In this document: one piece after another, positions 1 to 11,949 of the stretch
Layout of the letters: every line of letters begins with the position of its first letter
Position numbering within the stretch: the stretch's first letter is position 1
NCBI GenBank assembly: GCA_019914945.1
Contig: CM034110.1
Coordinates: forward strand, 191,001-255,000
Source: Typha latifolia
Taxonomy: Eukaryota > Streptophyta > Magnoliopsida > Poales > Typhaceae
Reading direction: 5' to 3'
DNA length: 64,000 nucleotides
Translations under genes and position numbers: made by a program
The notes under the pieces: generated by a model
Told to the model about the DNA's origin: nothing
Seen by the model: only the letters and a program-made list of their open reading frames with translations
The model's database searches: none

Positions 1-252
1 ATGCGGAATCAAATTCCAAATTTTCCAAATCCATGGTGAAACATATAAATATACAAGGACATACTCTTGCTTAACAAATCATTAATTACACATAAAATAC
101 GCATTACCCAAGGACGTGAAATAAATAAATATATAAGCCTACTATTTCATTTTATATATGATAGTATATAAATTATAAATACATACATACACACACATAT
201 ACGTGTGTGTATATATATTGTAACACCTTGTTAAAAATAAAAGAAAAAAATG

Positions 253-1245
253 TGTTAGGGTTTTAGTGTTGGCAATTGTGTATAAAATATTCTAAGTATT
301 TTTATACATATACATGAGCATTTATACAAGTTTTGAAAGTATTTGGATTGAAGAATTTCAAGATCAGAGGATAAAAGTTTATGCATTCGCACCGCATTTC
401 GCAGATACAAACGCATTAAGGTTGTTTGAACGCATGCACAGGCGTTCATAGATATAGAGAATGCGTTTAGGCCATTCGAACGCATGCACAAGCATTCGCA
501 AATACAGAGAATGTTTTTTTGCCATTCGAACGCAGTCAAGGGCCTTTTGAAAGCACCCTGCATACGTTCACAGCACGTTTACACATATAGAGGAGTATAT
601 TTGCGCGTTCGAATTCAACCAGTGAAAATCAAGTCATCGCGTTTGAACGCACTTGGGCCCGTTCGAACGCACCTGAGAAACAAGTCAGTCCGTTCGAACG
701 CACCTGAGAAACAAGTCAGCCAGTTCGAATGCACTTGGGCCGCGTTCGAACGCACCTACGTAATATGCAAATTTTGGACTTACGTGAGTTCTGATATGTC
801 TTGGATTTGGCCTTATCTTGGTAACATATATAAGCATTGTGATGCTCTAACTCTAAGGTGGTTAGTGAATGCTTTTAAAAAACAGTTCTTGAGGCTACAT
901 CGTTCTTCTACCAACAAGGTATGTCTCTTCTACATCGCATCAAGCTTTAATCTTAATGGTCATCTAGATGAAGGATCAATCTCGAGGGCTACTAAAATTG
1001 AAGATCAATCATGGGAAGCAGTGAATCGTGGGTTCTAGCGAGCGAGACTGAGAGAAACAAAGTCATGGGGATCGATGGGTTGTTTTGTGAGTTAGTCTTG
1101 TAATTGCTACAGTTTTAGTTATTGGTTTTGATCATCCGTATTTTTTTCCCGTTTAAGTTTTTCCATGTAAAAATCTTGGTGTTCATCTTTGCTTTAGTTT
1201 TTTATATTTATTCCACATTTATTTAAGCAAAGGGGTGATACCATT
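253..1245 (+). repeat. Copia-like LTR remnant (copy A) with GTTCGAACGC clusters
   Basis: The segment starts with TGTTAGGGTTTTAG, typical of plant copia LTRs. Near 1155-1190 it has a 3'-LTR-like stretch (TTTTTCCATGTAAAAATC followed by TTGGTGTTCATC). Between 380 and 760 there are many copies of GTTCGAACGC, interspersed with TTCGCAAATACAGAGAA. An inverted relative lies at about 26290-27215: the start, the GTATAAAATATT stretch and the TTTTTCCATGTAAAAAT stretch all align. No target duplication was found and the right end is approximate. Open frames inside are not supported as genes. Confidence 0.6.
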
Positions 1246-1249
1246 ACCT

Positions 1250-2159
1250 AGGGTTTAGATACATACGTGTGTCTAGGTTTTTTCAAAATGTGTGCACGTG
1301 ACCAACACTTGCGCTGTGGCTTAGAGTGCACACATGCGGGGCATGTGCGCCCTTCCCACTCTCCTTCCCTCATTTTCTTCTCTCTTTTCTTTTTCTTCTC
1401 CCGCAACTGCCATCTTCCCCCTTTTGGATCTCATCGCTCTGGAGCTTGTTGACTCATGGATTGAAGCGTTGGAGCTCCCCCATTTATCAAGTAAGTTTAA
1501 TTTACAATTAGTTAATTAATTTGCATTTTCTCACCTTCTCCTTCTCTCGGTTTCATCGAAAATCTAGTCGGTCGGTGGCCTCATGCCTCGCTACACCGGT
1601 CTAAGAAGCTTTCCCTTGTTGCTCTTTCTCTATGGGTACCTTTAATGGGTACCATGAGCTCTCAAGGGAGGCTACACCCCATAGCCTCCCGTCGCTTATG
1701 TTGGGCCCATTTTTTTGTCACCATTATCGCCGACTTTGCTACCCGACAGGTGGGTTAGCTTGCGAGAAGTCTTTGTGGGTGCCCAAAATATGCCCCTCAC
1801 CTTGGTCATTGACCTTGGCGAGGGTGGTTCTCACCGTTGGCCATATCTGGTAGTTGCGCTCCCCATCGGCTAGCTTATGCTTGTCGAGAGGAGGGTGCTG
1901 CTATGGTTGATGAGGATTGTCGGTGGCTGGGATTACTGGCGGTCGGGTTTGTCAATAGCTCCCCTCCACTCTGACAAGGCTTTTCACAGTTGTGGGTGGT
2001 CATTAGTTTCTCCTCCAACTAGTTGGTATCGTAGGTTTCTTCCTCAGCTAGGGGGTGCCAACCAATGTGCTGGTCTTGGCTGGTAGCAGTAGTGCTCACA
2101 AACAGCCACTTCTCTCCTCTTTGGCTATCCTTGGCTAAGTGTCAGGAAATAGGATGTGG
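1250..2159. other. Intergenic, no gene recognised
   Basis: Moderately GC-rich DNA with short open frames in several phases and no domain I recognise. A pyrimidine-rich stretch lies near 1350-1420. It is probably the internal part of a decayed retroelement following LTR copy A, but nothing coding can be supported. Confidence 0.4.
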
Positions 2160-2515
2160 GGTGGTGGGTTGGGCGGGATGTGGTAGCCTAGCCCAGCTTG
2201 GGCTTGGGCTAGGGGTAGCAAACCCAAGTGCAACTTGGGTTAGGTGTGGCCCAAGTGGAGGGTTGGGTTGAACCTAACCCAGGTGTGACTTGGGTTAGGT
2301 ATGGCCTAACCCAAGTGGAGGGTCGAGTTAAACTTAACCCAAAGCTTGGGCTGGGAGCAGCCCAGCCAAAGGTCGAGGTGGGTTTGGCTGCAGCCCAACC
2401 CAAGTTGGTAGTGTTGGGTTGGGCCACTATTAGTCCAACCCATGTTGAGTGGAGCTGGGTGTAGTCCAGTCCATGGGTTGGTGAGTTGGGTTGTGGCCTA
2501 GCCCAACCGGCTTGT
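2160..2515. repeat. Degenerate minisatellite of CTTGGGTT / AACCCAAG blocks
   Basis: Alternating blocks of CTTGGGTTAGG, GGCCCAAGTGGAGGGTTGGG and CCTAACCCA recur with a period of about 55-60 bp between 2215 and 2340, then decay to about 2510. The motifs occur on both strands, so the array can form many local hairpins. The frames open through it on both strands are products of the periodicity. Confidence 0.7.
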
Positions 2516-4469
2516 TTCGCTTTTTTTAGGGTTAGGGATGTGGGCCCAATTTTTGTGAGTTAATTTGTAGCTTTTAGATTAGTGGCTCCTTATCTTATTT
2601 AATTTACTTTAATCTTTTATCTAAGTATCCATGTCAATGGGAGCCTTAATTTATTTTTCTAGAGGATTGCTTACTAATTAGAATAATTATTGTAAATTAA
2701 TTTTAATAGATTAGACTACGGCCTGAGAGTGCCATTGCTAATTGTTCCTAATGGGGAATTAAGTCTAAATGGAGTTTAGCATGGTCAATTATAATTTTTG
2801 GTTAAATCATTTTTAACAAATGAGTCGGTAGTTTGTGTGTATCTGTATTAATTACTCCTATTAGAGAATTAATATAAATCAATGTAAGAAAATAGCATTA
2901 AGCAAGTTATTTTATTTAATAAAGTGGATTAATTAAATGTTGCATTTGTAGTTTATTTTAAATTTATAATAATCAGTGGAACGATAATTGAAGGTAAATT
3001 GTTTAAATTACTTTTAATAATATACTAGTCCTTGGTATAGTTATATCAGCTCTACCTAATTAATAAATATAAGAATTCTTAGATAGACCTACCCAAGTCT
3101 ATAGTGAACGTCAATAAGATTATTTAATTAATTAGTGATAGGAATAATGTACTTATGTTTTTATTACTATCATTATTGAGGTGGACTACGTACCATGATA
3201 GTATGATTCTGTGGCATAGTTGTATCTAGTATCAAGAAAGCAATGTCAAGCAATTGAAACTTCTATAGTCTAGGAGTAGTGTAGAGAATACAATATATTA
3301 CTTTATGGCATCATTGCACTCATATCATACATATATGCATATATTTATTTACTAATTAGTAATGCAAGTAGTACATGTTAATTTTACTTGTTGTTCGACA
3401 TGGTTACACGTATTATAATTTTTATGCATATCTTTGGGCATGATTATCTATGGTAGCACGTAATATATAATAATGATGTGTGTTCCATTATGCTTATTTG
3501 TGCGGTATAATAACATGCAATTTGCACATATGTACGACTATAAAGGAACTGACTTTTACGCTTTGATAGTACCTAACTATTCCCTAGGCAGGGTTTGGAG
3601 TGGAAGATATTATTATACTTATATATTAGGGCTCACGCTTGAGGTCTCAGTCTATTGATCACAGACAATCAGGCATCTGTTTCATTGAGCGATTGACGAT
3701 TTGCTATTGATCGACGAAAGTTATACCCTTAAGGGTATTTAAGTTAAAGAGAGAAGGTATAATGACGTAGATTTAGCGATACTCAATAACGCAAACTGAT
3801 GGCGTTTATGAGCGATGACTCATAATTTTTCGCACGGTGATTCGATGATGTGAAGCCTTGGGCTTAAATAGTAGTATTGCACCCGATTGAGGTCTTTAGT
3901 ATGCGATGACGAACATTCGATCATCTTGTTCATCGGGTGATGGGCTGGCAATTCTACCGCTAGGGTCTACCACTCTTTAAGAATGTTTGTGTTAAGGACA
4001 TGATAGTCCGTTGAGTCTGGATTGATGTATGTCACATTGTAGATTGCTAATGTATATGTGATTAGATGAACACGATAAATATGTGGTACTAATGCATCTT
4101 TTAGACCGTAGAAGTGAATAGTTATTGGGCTTTAGGCTCACCATTTTCTGGTGGAATATTTTTCAAATTTATAGATGAGCTTCAGTTCGTAAAAAAGTTG
4201 GCAAAGATTTATTATTTTTTATAATTCTTGTTTATTTTTATAATTTAAGAAAAATGGCATGTAATTCCTACGTGGACAATTGCATCATTTTTTAGATATG
4301 TATTTTATGGACTTGTTGTCACCTTTGGTATTAGGGGCTTCTTTTATCTGTATCATTTGCGAAAATGTGAGTTTTTCTCTTATATATTATATTAAAATAT
4401 TAACTAATAGGTAATGTGAAAATCACGTGGGTTTCACTCACGTGAGAGGCATATTTATTTGATAGCAGG
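2516..4469. other. AT-rich intergenic DNA, decayed retroelement likely
   Basis: No gene seen. A phrase near 4130-4150 (ATTGGGCTTTAGGCTCACC) resembles sequence often found in plant LTRs. A stretch near 3640-3685 weakly resembles the reverse complement of about 33180-33245 inside the large LTR at 31.3-35.5 kb. This suggests an old, rearranged copy, but I could not define boundaries. Confidence 0.35.
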
Positions 4470-4492
4470 TATATATATATATATATATATAT
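4470..4492. repeat. (AT)n microsatellite
   Basis: Uninterrupted AT dinucleotides, visible directly. Confidence 0.9.
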
Positions 4493-4539
4493 TTAAATTA
4501 ACTAAGGAAAATAAGATGAATAATTAACTGGAAAAAAAA

Positions 4540-4960
4540 ATTTAGAAAAATCCACTACTATAGTGTTAGGTTTAGCCTAACACTATTGCTTAGAGTGGAA
4601 AAAAAGAAGGAAGAAAAAGAAAAAAGGAGGAAGAAGAAGAAAGAAGAAGAAAGAAAAGAAGAATGAGGGAAGGAAAAGGAGAAGACAAGCCAATGGGAGG
4701 GGTCCAACTGCTACTAACTAGCCAGTGGTCAGTCTCTCACTAATGGCTCGGTTCCCAATTAGCTTGAGCCCGAAAGAGAGAGTGAAGAGAGAAGAAAGAG
4801 ATGAGAAGGGAGAGGGCTCACGATTAAGAACAACTAGGCGTTAGCATCTCAACAATAGTCTGAGATGGTCAAAGCCTGTCGATAGTAGGGGAGAGAGAAC
4901 CCGAGGAGAGATGAAGAGAATAATAAGAGAGAAAATAGGCAATTAAGGTAGGTGCGGCAA
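4540..4960 (+). repeat. Decayed fragment of the large LTR family (third copy)
   Basis: The order of elements matches 34510-34880. First comes a perfect 10-bp-arm hairpin at 4561-4585 (TAGTGTTAGG, loop TTTAG, CCTAACACTA). Then follow a GA-rich block, a stretch resembling CTAACTAGCCAG and GGTGGCTCGG, a GAGCCTGAG-like phrase and a second GA-rich run ending in a GGCTCAC-like phrase. Arm changes relative to the intact copy are symmetric. Boundaries are approximate. Confidence 0.55.
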
Positions 4961-5165
4961 AAGTTGACTCGACCTAATAACTCAACACGATAATCTGAGT
5001 TTTTAATAGATTTAAATTTAGTCTAATTAGGTTCGGATTATAAATGAATCAATCCATCTAACTTGATTATTAGAAGGATCATGCTAGTGTTTATTATCCT
5101 AACCTGATTAACCTATTTACGACTCGAACCACTAACCGTTTATAACCAGACCAACTATTTAGTAC
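4948..5165 (+). mobile_element. hAT-type non-autonomous element fragment
   Basis: It opens with TAGGTGCGGCAAAAGTTGAC and continues with text similar to the elements at 10736 and 17736 (AATCTGAGTTTTTAATAG, TTTAGTCTAATTAGGTTCGG). A matching right terminus was not found, so this is probably truncated. Confidence 0.45.
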
Positions 5166-5750
5166 CAAATGATATCAATTAATAAAAACAAGAATTTAGT
5201 AGGCATATGAGTTCGCACATGGGAAAAAAATAAACTGATATTAAATGAAAGCATCTCTCCAACCAAACATTAAGACACCTTAGTTGAGCTATTTGTAAAG
5301 AAAAGCTCTTAGGTTTTAGTAATTATAAGTTTAGACTGTTGAAATTGAATGTGTTTATTTTTTGATACTAAATACATATTTTTCTTTATAATGAAATGTG
5401 CACAATTTTTACAAGATGCGTAGGCTTATTTTTATTATTTTAAAAACTAAATGGTTTTTGTTTAACGAATGCCCTCACCTTAGCCTATAAACAATGAAAA
5501 TAATTTGTTAAGGTTAAATTTATTTATTTTATTTTTCGCACAAATCACAGGGCACTCTAAATTGGGATCCATTTCGGACAAGTTTCCGAATCTTATCGGA
5601 CTAGATAATAGATATTATAGTTTTCGGATTTGGTTCAGCACGAGCGATCGCGTCGTCCGTCGGCGTAGGTTTGACGCAGCATCAATACCGGCGCTGGTAG
5701 GGCTTCCTTCTTCAATCCTCCTCCTCCCGAGAGAAAAACAGTAAAAGAGG
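5166..5750. other. Upstream region of UFC1
   Basis: AT-rich to about 5560, then progressively GC-richer toward the UFC1 start. A CCTATAAAC stretch near 5484 could be a TATA element, but it is about 265 bp from the start codon and is not firmly supported. No gene seen. Confidence 0.35.
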
Positions 5751-6466
5751 ATGGAGGGTTGGGATCCGAGCACGAAGTCTGCATTGACGCAGATCCCTTT
5801 GCTGACGACGCGGGCAGGGCCTCGAGATGGGGCGGCGTGGACGCAGCGACTGAAGGAGGAGTACCGCGCCCTGATCGCCTACACGGGCATGAACAAGCGC
5901 AACGACAACGACTGGTTCCGGATCTCCGCTGAGAACCCCGAGGGCACCCGTTGGAGCGGCACGTGCTGGTACGTCCACAACCTCCGCCGCTACGAGTTCC
6001 ACCTCCAGTTCGACATCCCGGTCACCTACCCCTCCACGGCCCCCGAGATCGAGCTCCCATCCCTCGACGGCAAGACCCACAAGGTACAAACAGACATACT
6101 GACATAACCTCTTTTTTTTTTCGTTTGTTTGTTTCTTTCTTTCTCCTTAAAATTCCTAACTAATCATCATCTCCGCCCAGATGTATAGGGGAGGCAAGAT
6201 CTGCCTCACGGTGCACTTCAAGCCCCTCTGGGCCAAGAACTGGTAGGCCTTCGCTAAAAGCCGAACTTCCTCCTCTCACTTTCCTTTTCTTACGGATTGA
6301 TATCTTTGGTTCCTTGATTTTTGGCAGCCCCAGATTTGGGATCGCACACGCGCTCTGCTTAGGCCTTGCTCCTTGGCTTGCCGCGGAGGTGCCCGTCCTC
6401 GTTGACTCCGGCATGGTGAAACACAAGGATGATGAGGCATCAACTGCTGCCGAACCTTCTTCTTAA
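5751..6466 (+). CDS. UFC1: Ubiquitin-fold modifier-conjugating enzyme 1 (UFM1 E2)
   Basis: Three exons: 5751-6083, 6181-6242 and 6328-6466, giving 177 aa. The introns are 97 and 85 bp with GT-AG ends and the joins keep frame. UFC1 is the E2 that takes UFM1 from UBA5 and passes it, with UFL1, to targets at the ER. Exon 1 encodes the N-terminal helix region ([20 protein letters not shown]) and the E2 core ([39 protein letters not shown]). Exon 2 carries the active-site motif [20 protein letters not shown], with the presumed catalytic Cys at residue 119. Exon 3 encodes [20 protein letters not shown] and a short acidic and serine-rich tail. Length and motif order match the family, and there are no disabling changes. 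The start is the only Met that gives the family N-terminus. The nearest downstream gene, a derlin, is convergent and also serves ER protein quality control. Confidence 0.93.
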
Positions 6467-7457
6467 GTAAGCCACTTCATGTAATGTTCTTTGATCATGA
6501 AAATTAAGTATTGCTATAGGGAAAATACTGAGTGACTCTAGATTGCAGCAATCCTTTCACAGTTGGAGCTGATTAGGATTATCCGGTTCTTACTAAAATA
6601 ATTTATAATTGTCATAATATTTGAGTACTTCTTGTGATTGTATTTCATATAGAGTTTCCCAGATTGTTAGATCCTACAGCTGCTCCTGAATTCTTTCTCT
6701 TCTTGCCTTGCCAAAATTGCTCTCTGTGATTCTCAGAAAAGGCACCTAGTCGAGTTCATGAGAATGAATGGAAAAATTAAACGATAAACACTCGTTGTTG
6801 CACCCCTCTCATGATTTATCAAATGAGAAACCAATACAAAAGTTAATTTTAATTTTGTCTATGTCTGCTTGATTTGCCCTGCATATACATTGGTGTGACG
6901 TAAAAAATTCACTACTAGCATAGCTTTCATCCAGTACTTATTCTGGGTTGATTTATTTCATCCTAGTTAATTAGTATAAGGAGCCAAACATGAGCTTCTG
7001 GAACTATGTGCTGGAAAGATGATATTTACTTCTTCTTTTCTTTGTGAAATTGATTATAACCATGTATGCTTGTTATGTTGGATCTCATCTTTTTTCACCT
7101 AATTTTGACTCAATAGTAATCCAAAAATCTAATTATGGATCTTTTATCTTTTTATTGCCTTCCTATGCCTTTCCTACTTTATTCAATAACCAGAGCTTAT
7201 GGTCCTCTTAGTTTTTCTTTATTCCCCGCTGTAGCTTCTAGTGCTATCTCTGTGATATTACATGTTTTAGTCACTTAATAAGGAGGGATGATGGCAACTG
7301 CATGCAAGGAAGCTTGTGTTGGTCGGCTGTCGCCACCCTTGTGAATGCCGAGTTAGACGTTGGATCATTAAGGGCAAAGCTACATTTTGTGTTTATCATT
7401 TCTCTTGTAACTTTCAAAGATGAAACTTCATATGAGGTTTCTAGCATGCTTGGTAGA
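6467..7457. other. UFC1 3' flank
   Basis: AT-rich sequence after the UFC1 stop, presumably 3'UTR and then intergenic DNA. No gene recognised. Confidence 0.4.
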
Positions 7458-8039
7458 TAGGGGTAAAAACGGATCCGATACGGATCGGATAGTGCTCAAC
7501 CTATATCCGGATCCATATTTTTAGTCCGGATATAGATGGACGGATAGCAAAATTTAAAATCATATCCTAACTAAACGGATACGGATAATTTTCAGATAGA
7601 GGATCGGATTTTAAACGGATATTTATTGAATTTAAAATAATTATAATATTTTATTTAGATATAATTAACATAAAATTATTAAGAGTTTTACAACAAATAA
7701 TTTTTTTGTATGTCAAATTTATAAAATTAGAGAAATTAATCTTTATAAATAATATAACGTATTATTAGTAACAATATTAATATTTACTATTTAAATAAGC
7801 AAGCTAAAAATTGTAAATCATTTAAAAATATATGCGGGTAAACTAATATCCGATATCCGTATCCGAATCCGAAAATTATATCCGACCCGTATCTGAATCT
7901 GTATCCGAATTTTTTTCAAAAATTTTATCCGTATCTGAATCTGTATCTGAATCGGATAGAAATTTTTTATCCGAATCCGATCCGAATCGGGTCTGATAGC
8001 GGGTCGGGTCGGAGTTAATCCGACCCGTTTTCACCCCTA
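7458..8039. mobile_element. hAT-type non-autonomous element, 582 bp
   Basis: The termini are TAGGGGTAAAAACGG on the left and, read inward from the right, TAGGGGTGAAAACGGG, a near-perfect terminal inverted repeat. The flanks are TTGGTAGA (7450-7457) and TTGATAGA (8040-8047), an 8-bp target duplication with one mismatch. TAGGGG/CAGGGG ends with 8-bp duplications are typical of plant hAT elements. The interior has many GGATCGGAT and ATCCGAATCCG-like words and no coding potential. Confidence 0.8.
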
Positions 8040-8347
8040 TTGATAGATCTATAATTATGCAAGGTTTCTCTATTGTTGATCTACCAATTTCATAGGGAAG
8101 ATAGGTTGAACTAGTACAAATTGAACAAAAAATTGTTTTATCCCAGTTTTCAAAATTCCAAAAATTAAAAGAAAAATAGGAATATCTAGACTTCTATTGA
8201 GGTAGATCTACACTTATAAAATGGTGTATTTTACATAGATCTGCCAATTTTATCATGTATTGATGGCATAATACCCAAATTTTTTAAATTTTGGGCAAAT
8301 TTTGTTCATAGCCTAGATGTATATGTGGCAGTAGATGGATGCCAAGT

Positions 8348-8867
8348 TAGGGGTGGCAACTGAACCAGGTCGGGCCTGGTTTATCACAAGTTAATTCGAG
8401 CTAATTTCAAGCCAACACGAACAAAATCCATCTATTAAATGGGTTGAAATATTAACATGAATATGACACATTTGTTAAATAGGTTACATGGATAACTCAT
8501 TTAACCAGTAAACAAGTCATCTAAGAGAGTAATACTAAATGTCTTAAATAAGTTAGGACATGGATTAGATGGATTATATAAGATAAATGGCCAAATAGTT
8601 TACACAAGTTAAATAAGTTAAAAAGGTTACATGGGTTAAAAGTTTAAAAAAATTAAACGGGTTTATTTGGGTCATAAAAAAGTTATTTGAGTTATAAACA
8701 AATTGACATGTCCTAAGCCATTTAACATAAATGGATTAATTTGGGTTAAACGAGTTGAAAGTGTAAATAAATCCAATTAATAATTAGGCGGGTTGTCCTG
8801 ATTATGACTTGAACCTTATTATACTAAACCTAAACTCGTTTAAATCCTTCAGCACGTCGGATCCTTA
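8348..8867. mobile_element. Probable hAT-type non-autonomous element
   Basis: It starts TAGGGGTGGCAACTGAACC after TGCCAAGT. A possible right end is ATCCTTA at 8861-8867, followed by CTTCAAGT, which matches the left flank at only five of eight positions. The interior has degenerate GGTTAAACGAGTT/AAATGGGTT words. The right boundary is uncertain. Confidence 0.4.
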
Positions 8868-10735
8868 CTTCAAGTCACCAATTCATCCTATGTGGGCATG
8901 GTGGACAGCTGAGTGATTTTTATTTATGTTATGCTCCCATTTGTGGTTGGTAGATAGTGGACTCAAAATGCAGTTGAATCATGTTACTACTTGTATGGTT
9001 GTATGATGCAATCTTTCTTTTCAAATTTTAATATGTGTAGTTTCAACATTGTTGCCGCTTATGTCTTAAGAACATTTCATTTTCAGTTTTGAGGTCTAAT
9101 AAATAGATAAAACTGAAAACAGGCATTCCATGGTTGTGCCAAGATATGCTAGTCAGCCTACCACATAGTATGCTAGCTATGTCGAATAAGGGTCATCACT
9201 AGCCATGCCACTGGTGCACATTTCTTGGTTGCATGTGTGTGCCAAGTGCAAAGACTACAAGTATTGCTATAATGACATTTTCCTAACTTTGGTCCATGTT
9301 TCTTGACTCCTAATCTTTTTTTTTTTTTTTTTGGGTATCTTCAGTAAACCATATTGTGTGAACAAGTATTTTTGAGGAGATTATTGGGTGAACAACTTGC
9401 TAAAGCTTCTATGCTCGATCACCAAATTTATCTAACAGTACTCTTTCTAGCTTATACCAATTCATCTACTTCCAGTTTTGGGTGTAGAAACATTGCAATG
9501 TTGCTCGATTTTCTTTATATTCTGTTTGTTTCTCCACTTTCTTCTTTCAAAGGAAGACATTGTTGTGGTGTAATTGAGATGACAATTTCAATTTGCCTTA
9601 AATAATTTGAGATTCAACCCCAACAGTGATGGTGTTTAAGAGTAGGTTAGAGTTTATGCGGCTTTTGACCTCAGAGTAATGGGTTCATAACTTCCAATAG
9701 TTTAATAACTTATCTTGAGGTACTGGTTCGGACTACGCTCTTATGTTTCTTTCCCTGCTTCCTAATTGACCAAAGTTTAACGGGCCCGCCTCTTTGTTTT
9801 GAGCCACTTTGGTTTGAATACGATGATACTACGGAATTTACTTTCTCAGGCTTGCATGTTAATGACTAGTTTGCATAGTCTTAAAACTCAAGTTATTTGC
9901 ACTGGAACAAGAATAGCTTTGTGGTTTAACATTTGTTAGAGAGAACCCTGCGGGTAAATATTTCATAAATGTAACTTTTGCGTACAATTTTAAGAATATT
10001 CCCTTTAATGTATGTATATATATATATATATATTGAGAAAAGCGTGCTGGGCTGAGTCATATTATTGAGTAAATTACTCCCTTCAATTTTAAACTATAGG
10101 GAGTAACCATTAAAGATAAAATTAAACTATTAGGACCAACTATAAAAGAGTTGGAAAGAGTTTCTTGTATAGAGATCAAGCATATGGGTACTAGTTATTA
10201 TTTATGTTAATTAATAGCTCTATTGCGGAGGTCCTATAAGCATCGGTTGTGCGTCAAATGTTTGGGAGCACATGTTAGATAGGTTGCTTAGTTTGAATTA
10301 TTCTGTTTTTTGGTTTACTTTTAACCGGTATAGAATCAAAATGCTGAGGGTTTGCCGTTTGCCCCCAAATGAGTCATTTTAACCATTTTCATTTTCCGGA
10401 AACAAATGCGAGCCAGAAGCGATTGTGGATATCCGTTGTGTCTAGCTTTCAGACGCATTGTACTTCTTTGACCAAATTCTTACTTGGTGGCTTCAGTAAG
10501 TATGTTACAAACATAAAAGCATATATTTATGAAAACTAACAAACATTGTCTAGCAAAATACCTATAAATTTACACAAAAAATGAAAACTCTCCAACCGTC
10601 TAAGAACAATGCTATTGCGTAATTACGGATCAACCATCTGTGTATGATCACATCATCACATTGATACAGATTTTATCTCATATATAACTTCAGATCATAT
10701 GCAGACACGAATTTATTTATCTAGTGATATGCACA
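8868..10735. other. Intergenic, AT-rich
   Basis: No gene recognised on either strand. A frame open at 9354-9605 has no recognisable domain. It lies just after a poly-T run, and I treat it as chance. Confidence 0.35.
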
Positions 10736-11949
10736 TAGGGGTGGCAAAAATTGACCGAACATAAAAACCCGGCTATTTATCGGGTATAGATTTAGTCTAA
10801 TCAAGTTCGGATCATAAACGGATTAACTCGCCTAACTTCATTATTAATCGGGTTGTGTTCAGATTTATACCACTAACCCGTTTGACCCGTTTAACTCGTT
10901 TAAGTATACGGGTCAAGTCAAGTCGGGTCAACCCGCCAACCGCAATATATATATAATTTCTAACTCTAAGACCTAACTACACACTCTCCAGAAGGCCAAG
11001 ACCAAAGATGTGTGTCGTTGCCCTTAGCCTCTTACTTGTGCTCGATCTCCTCACGTCGTCGGACTCCTCACACCGCTAGATCTCCTCACTCATGCCGTCA
11101 GATCTCCTCCTCACTCACACCATTGGGTCTCTTCACTCTTCACGCCGATCACCTGTTAGATATCCCCCTCACTCACGCTGTCGAATCTCCCCCTTACTCA
11201 CGTCGCTAGATCTCCTCACGCCACCAAGTAACATCGTCGGATGACGACGTCGTTGCCCTCACCCATTGACGTGCAAGCATATCGGCGACACCCTAGCTTT
11301 ACCACTCTTCGGCGGTGCTGCTCCGTGATGAGTGTGTGCTCGTCGGTGGAAGCAACCCTCATGTGACTACAACTCCTCCAGCGTTAAGTACCCAATGCCG
11401 CCAATGGAGCTTAGCCTCGAGGAGTTCTCGCCTCGTCACCACGGGAGCTAGAGATAGGACTTTGTCACCATGGAGGTCCACTCCTAGAGCCTTGTCATTG
11501 CCGACACTTTGATCTCCGCTACCGCTTCGCCAACTCTGACAACACCTCCATAGCTAGAAGCCGGTGTAGATTTGTTACTAAATATTGTCAATAATTTTGC
11601 TAGATTTATGTTGTGTTATATAATTTTTGTTAGTTTGATTTTCGTTATGTGTTATATATTCTAAATCTTGCTGTATTAAGTTTTTATAGTAATCTTGTAA
11701 ATCGGTTAATCTTGTTTTGTAAATGGATTAATCTCATTCTATAAATGGGTTATCTGATTTTGTAATTGGACTAATCTTGTTGTGTAAACAGGTTGACTAT
11801 GTTGTATAAAGAATACAACTCATTTATTAAACGGATACGGATCGTATTACCCGTTTAATAAACGGGTAGTATTCATGTTTATACTATCTTAATCTGACCC
11901 AAATTTAACCCAATCCAAACCCAACTAATCCAACCCGATTGACACCCTA
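10736..11949. mobile_element. hAT-type non-autonomous element, 1.2 kb
   Basis: Left end TAGGGGTGGCAAAAATTGAC; right end CCCGATTGACACCCTA. The flanks TATGCACA and TATACATA match at 6 of 8 positions, with two transitions, as expected for an old 8-bp duplication. The terminal arms carry GGGTTGGGTC-type words in inverted orientation. The centre (about 11000-11540) is GC-rich with repeated CTCCTCACTCACGCC-like blocks and no recognisable domain. The element ends about 460 bp from the derlin stop codon. Confidence 0.7.

Noticed and set aside
380..760. GTTCGAAC words as tRNA T-loop (B-box) sequences
   Set aside because: No flanking acceptor or anticodon arms fold around them, and the words occur in dense palindromic clusters inside LTRs.
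484..1038. 184-codon open frame
   Set aside because: It lies inside the copia-like LTR, shows no domain, and is built partly from the palindromic clusters.
5712..6089. Open frame antisense to UFC1 exon 1
   Set aside because: Shadow of GC-rich coding sequence. The sense strand has clear UFC1 motifs and splice sites.
9354..9605. 83-codon open frame downstream of UFC1
   Set aside because: No recognisable domain, low complexity, AT-rich composition like the surroundings.
11012..11512. GC-rich open frames at 11012-11209 and 11315-11512
   Set aside because: They lie inside the hAT-type element and arise from repeated CTCACTCACGCC blocks.
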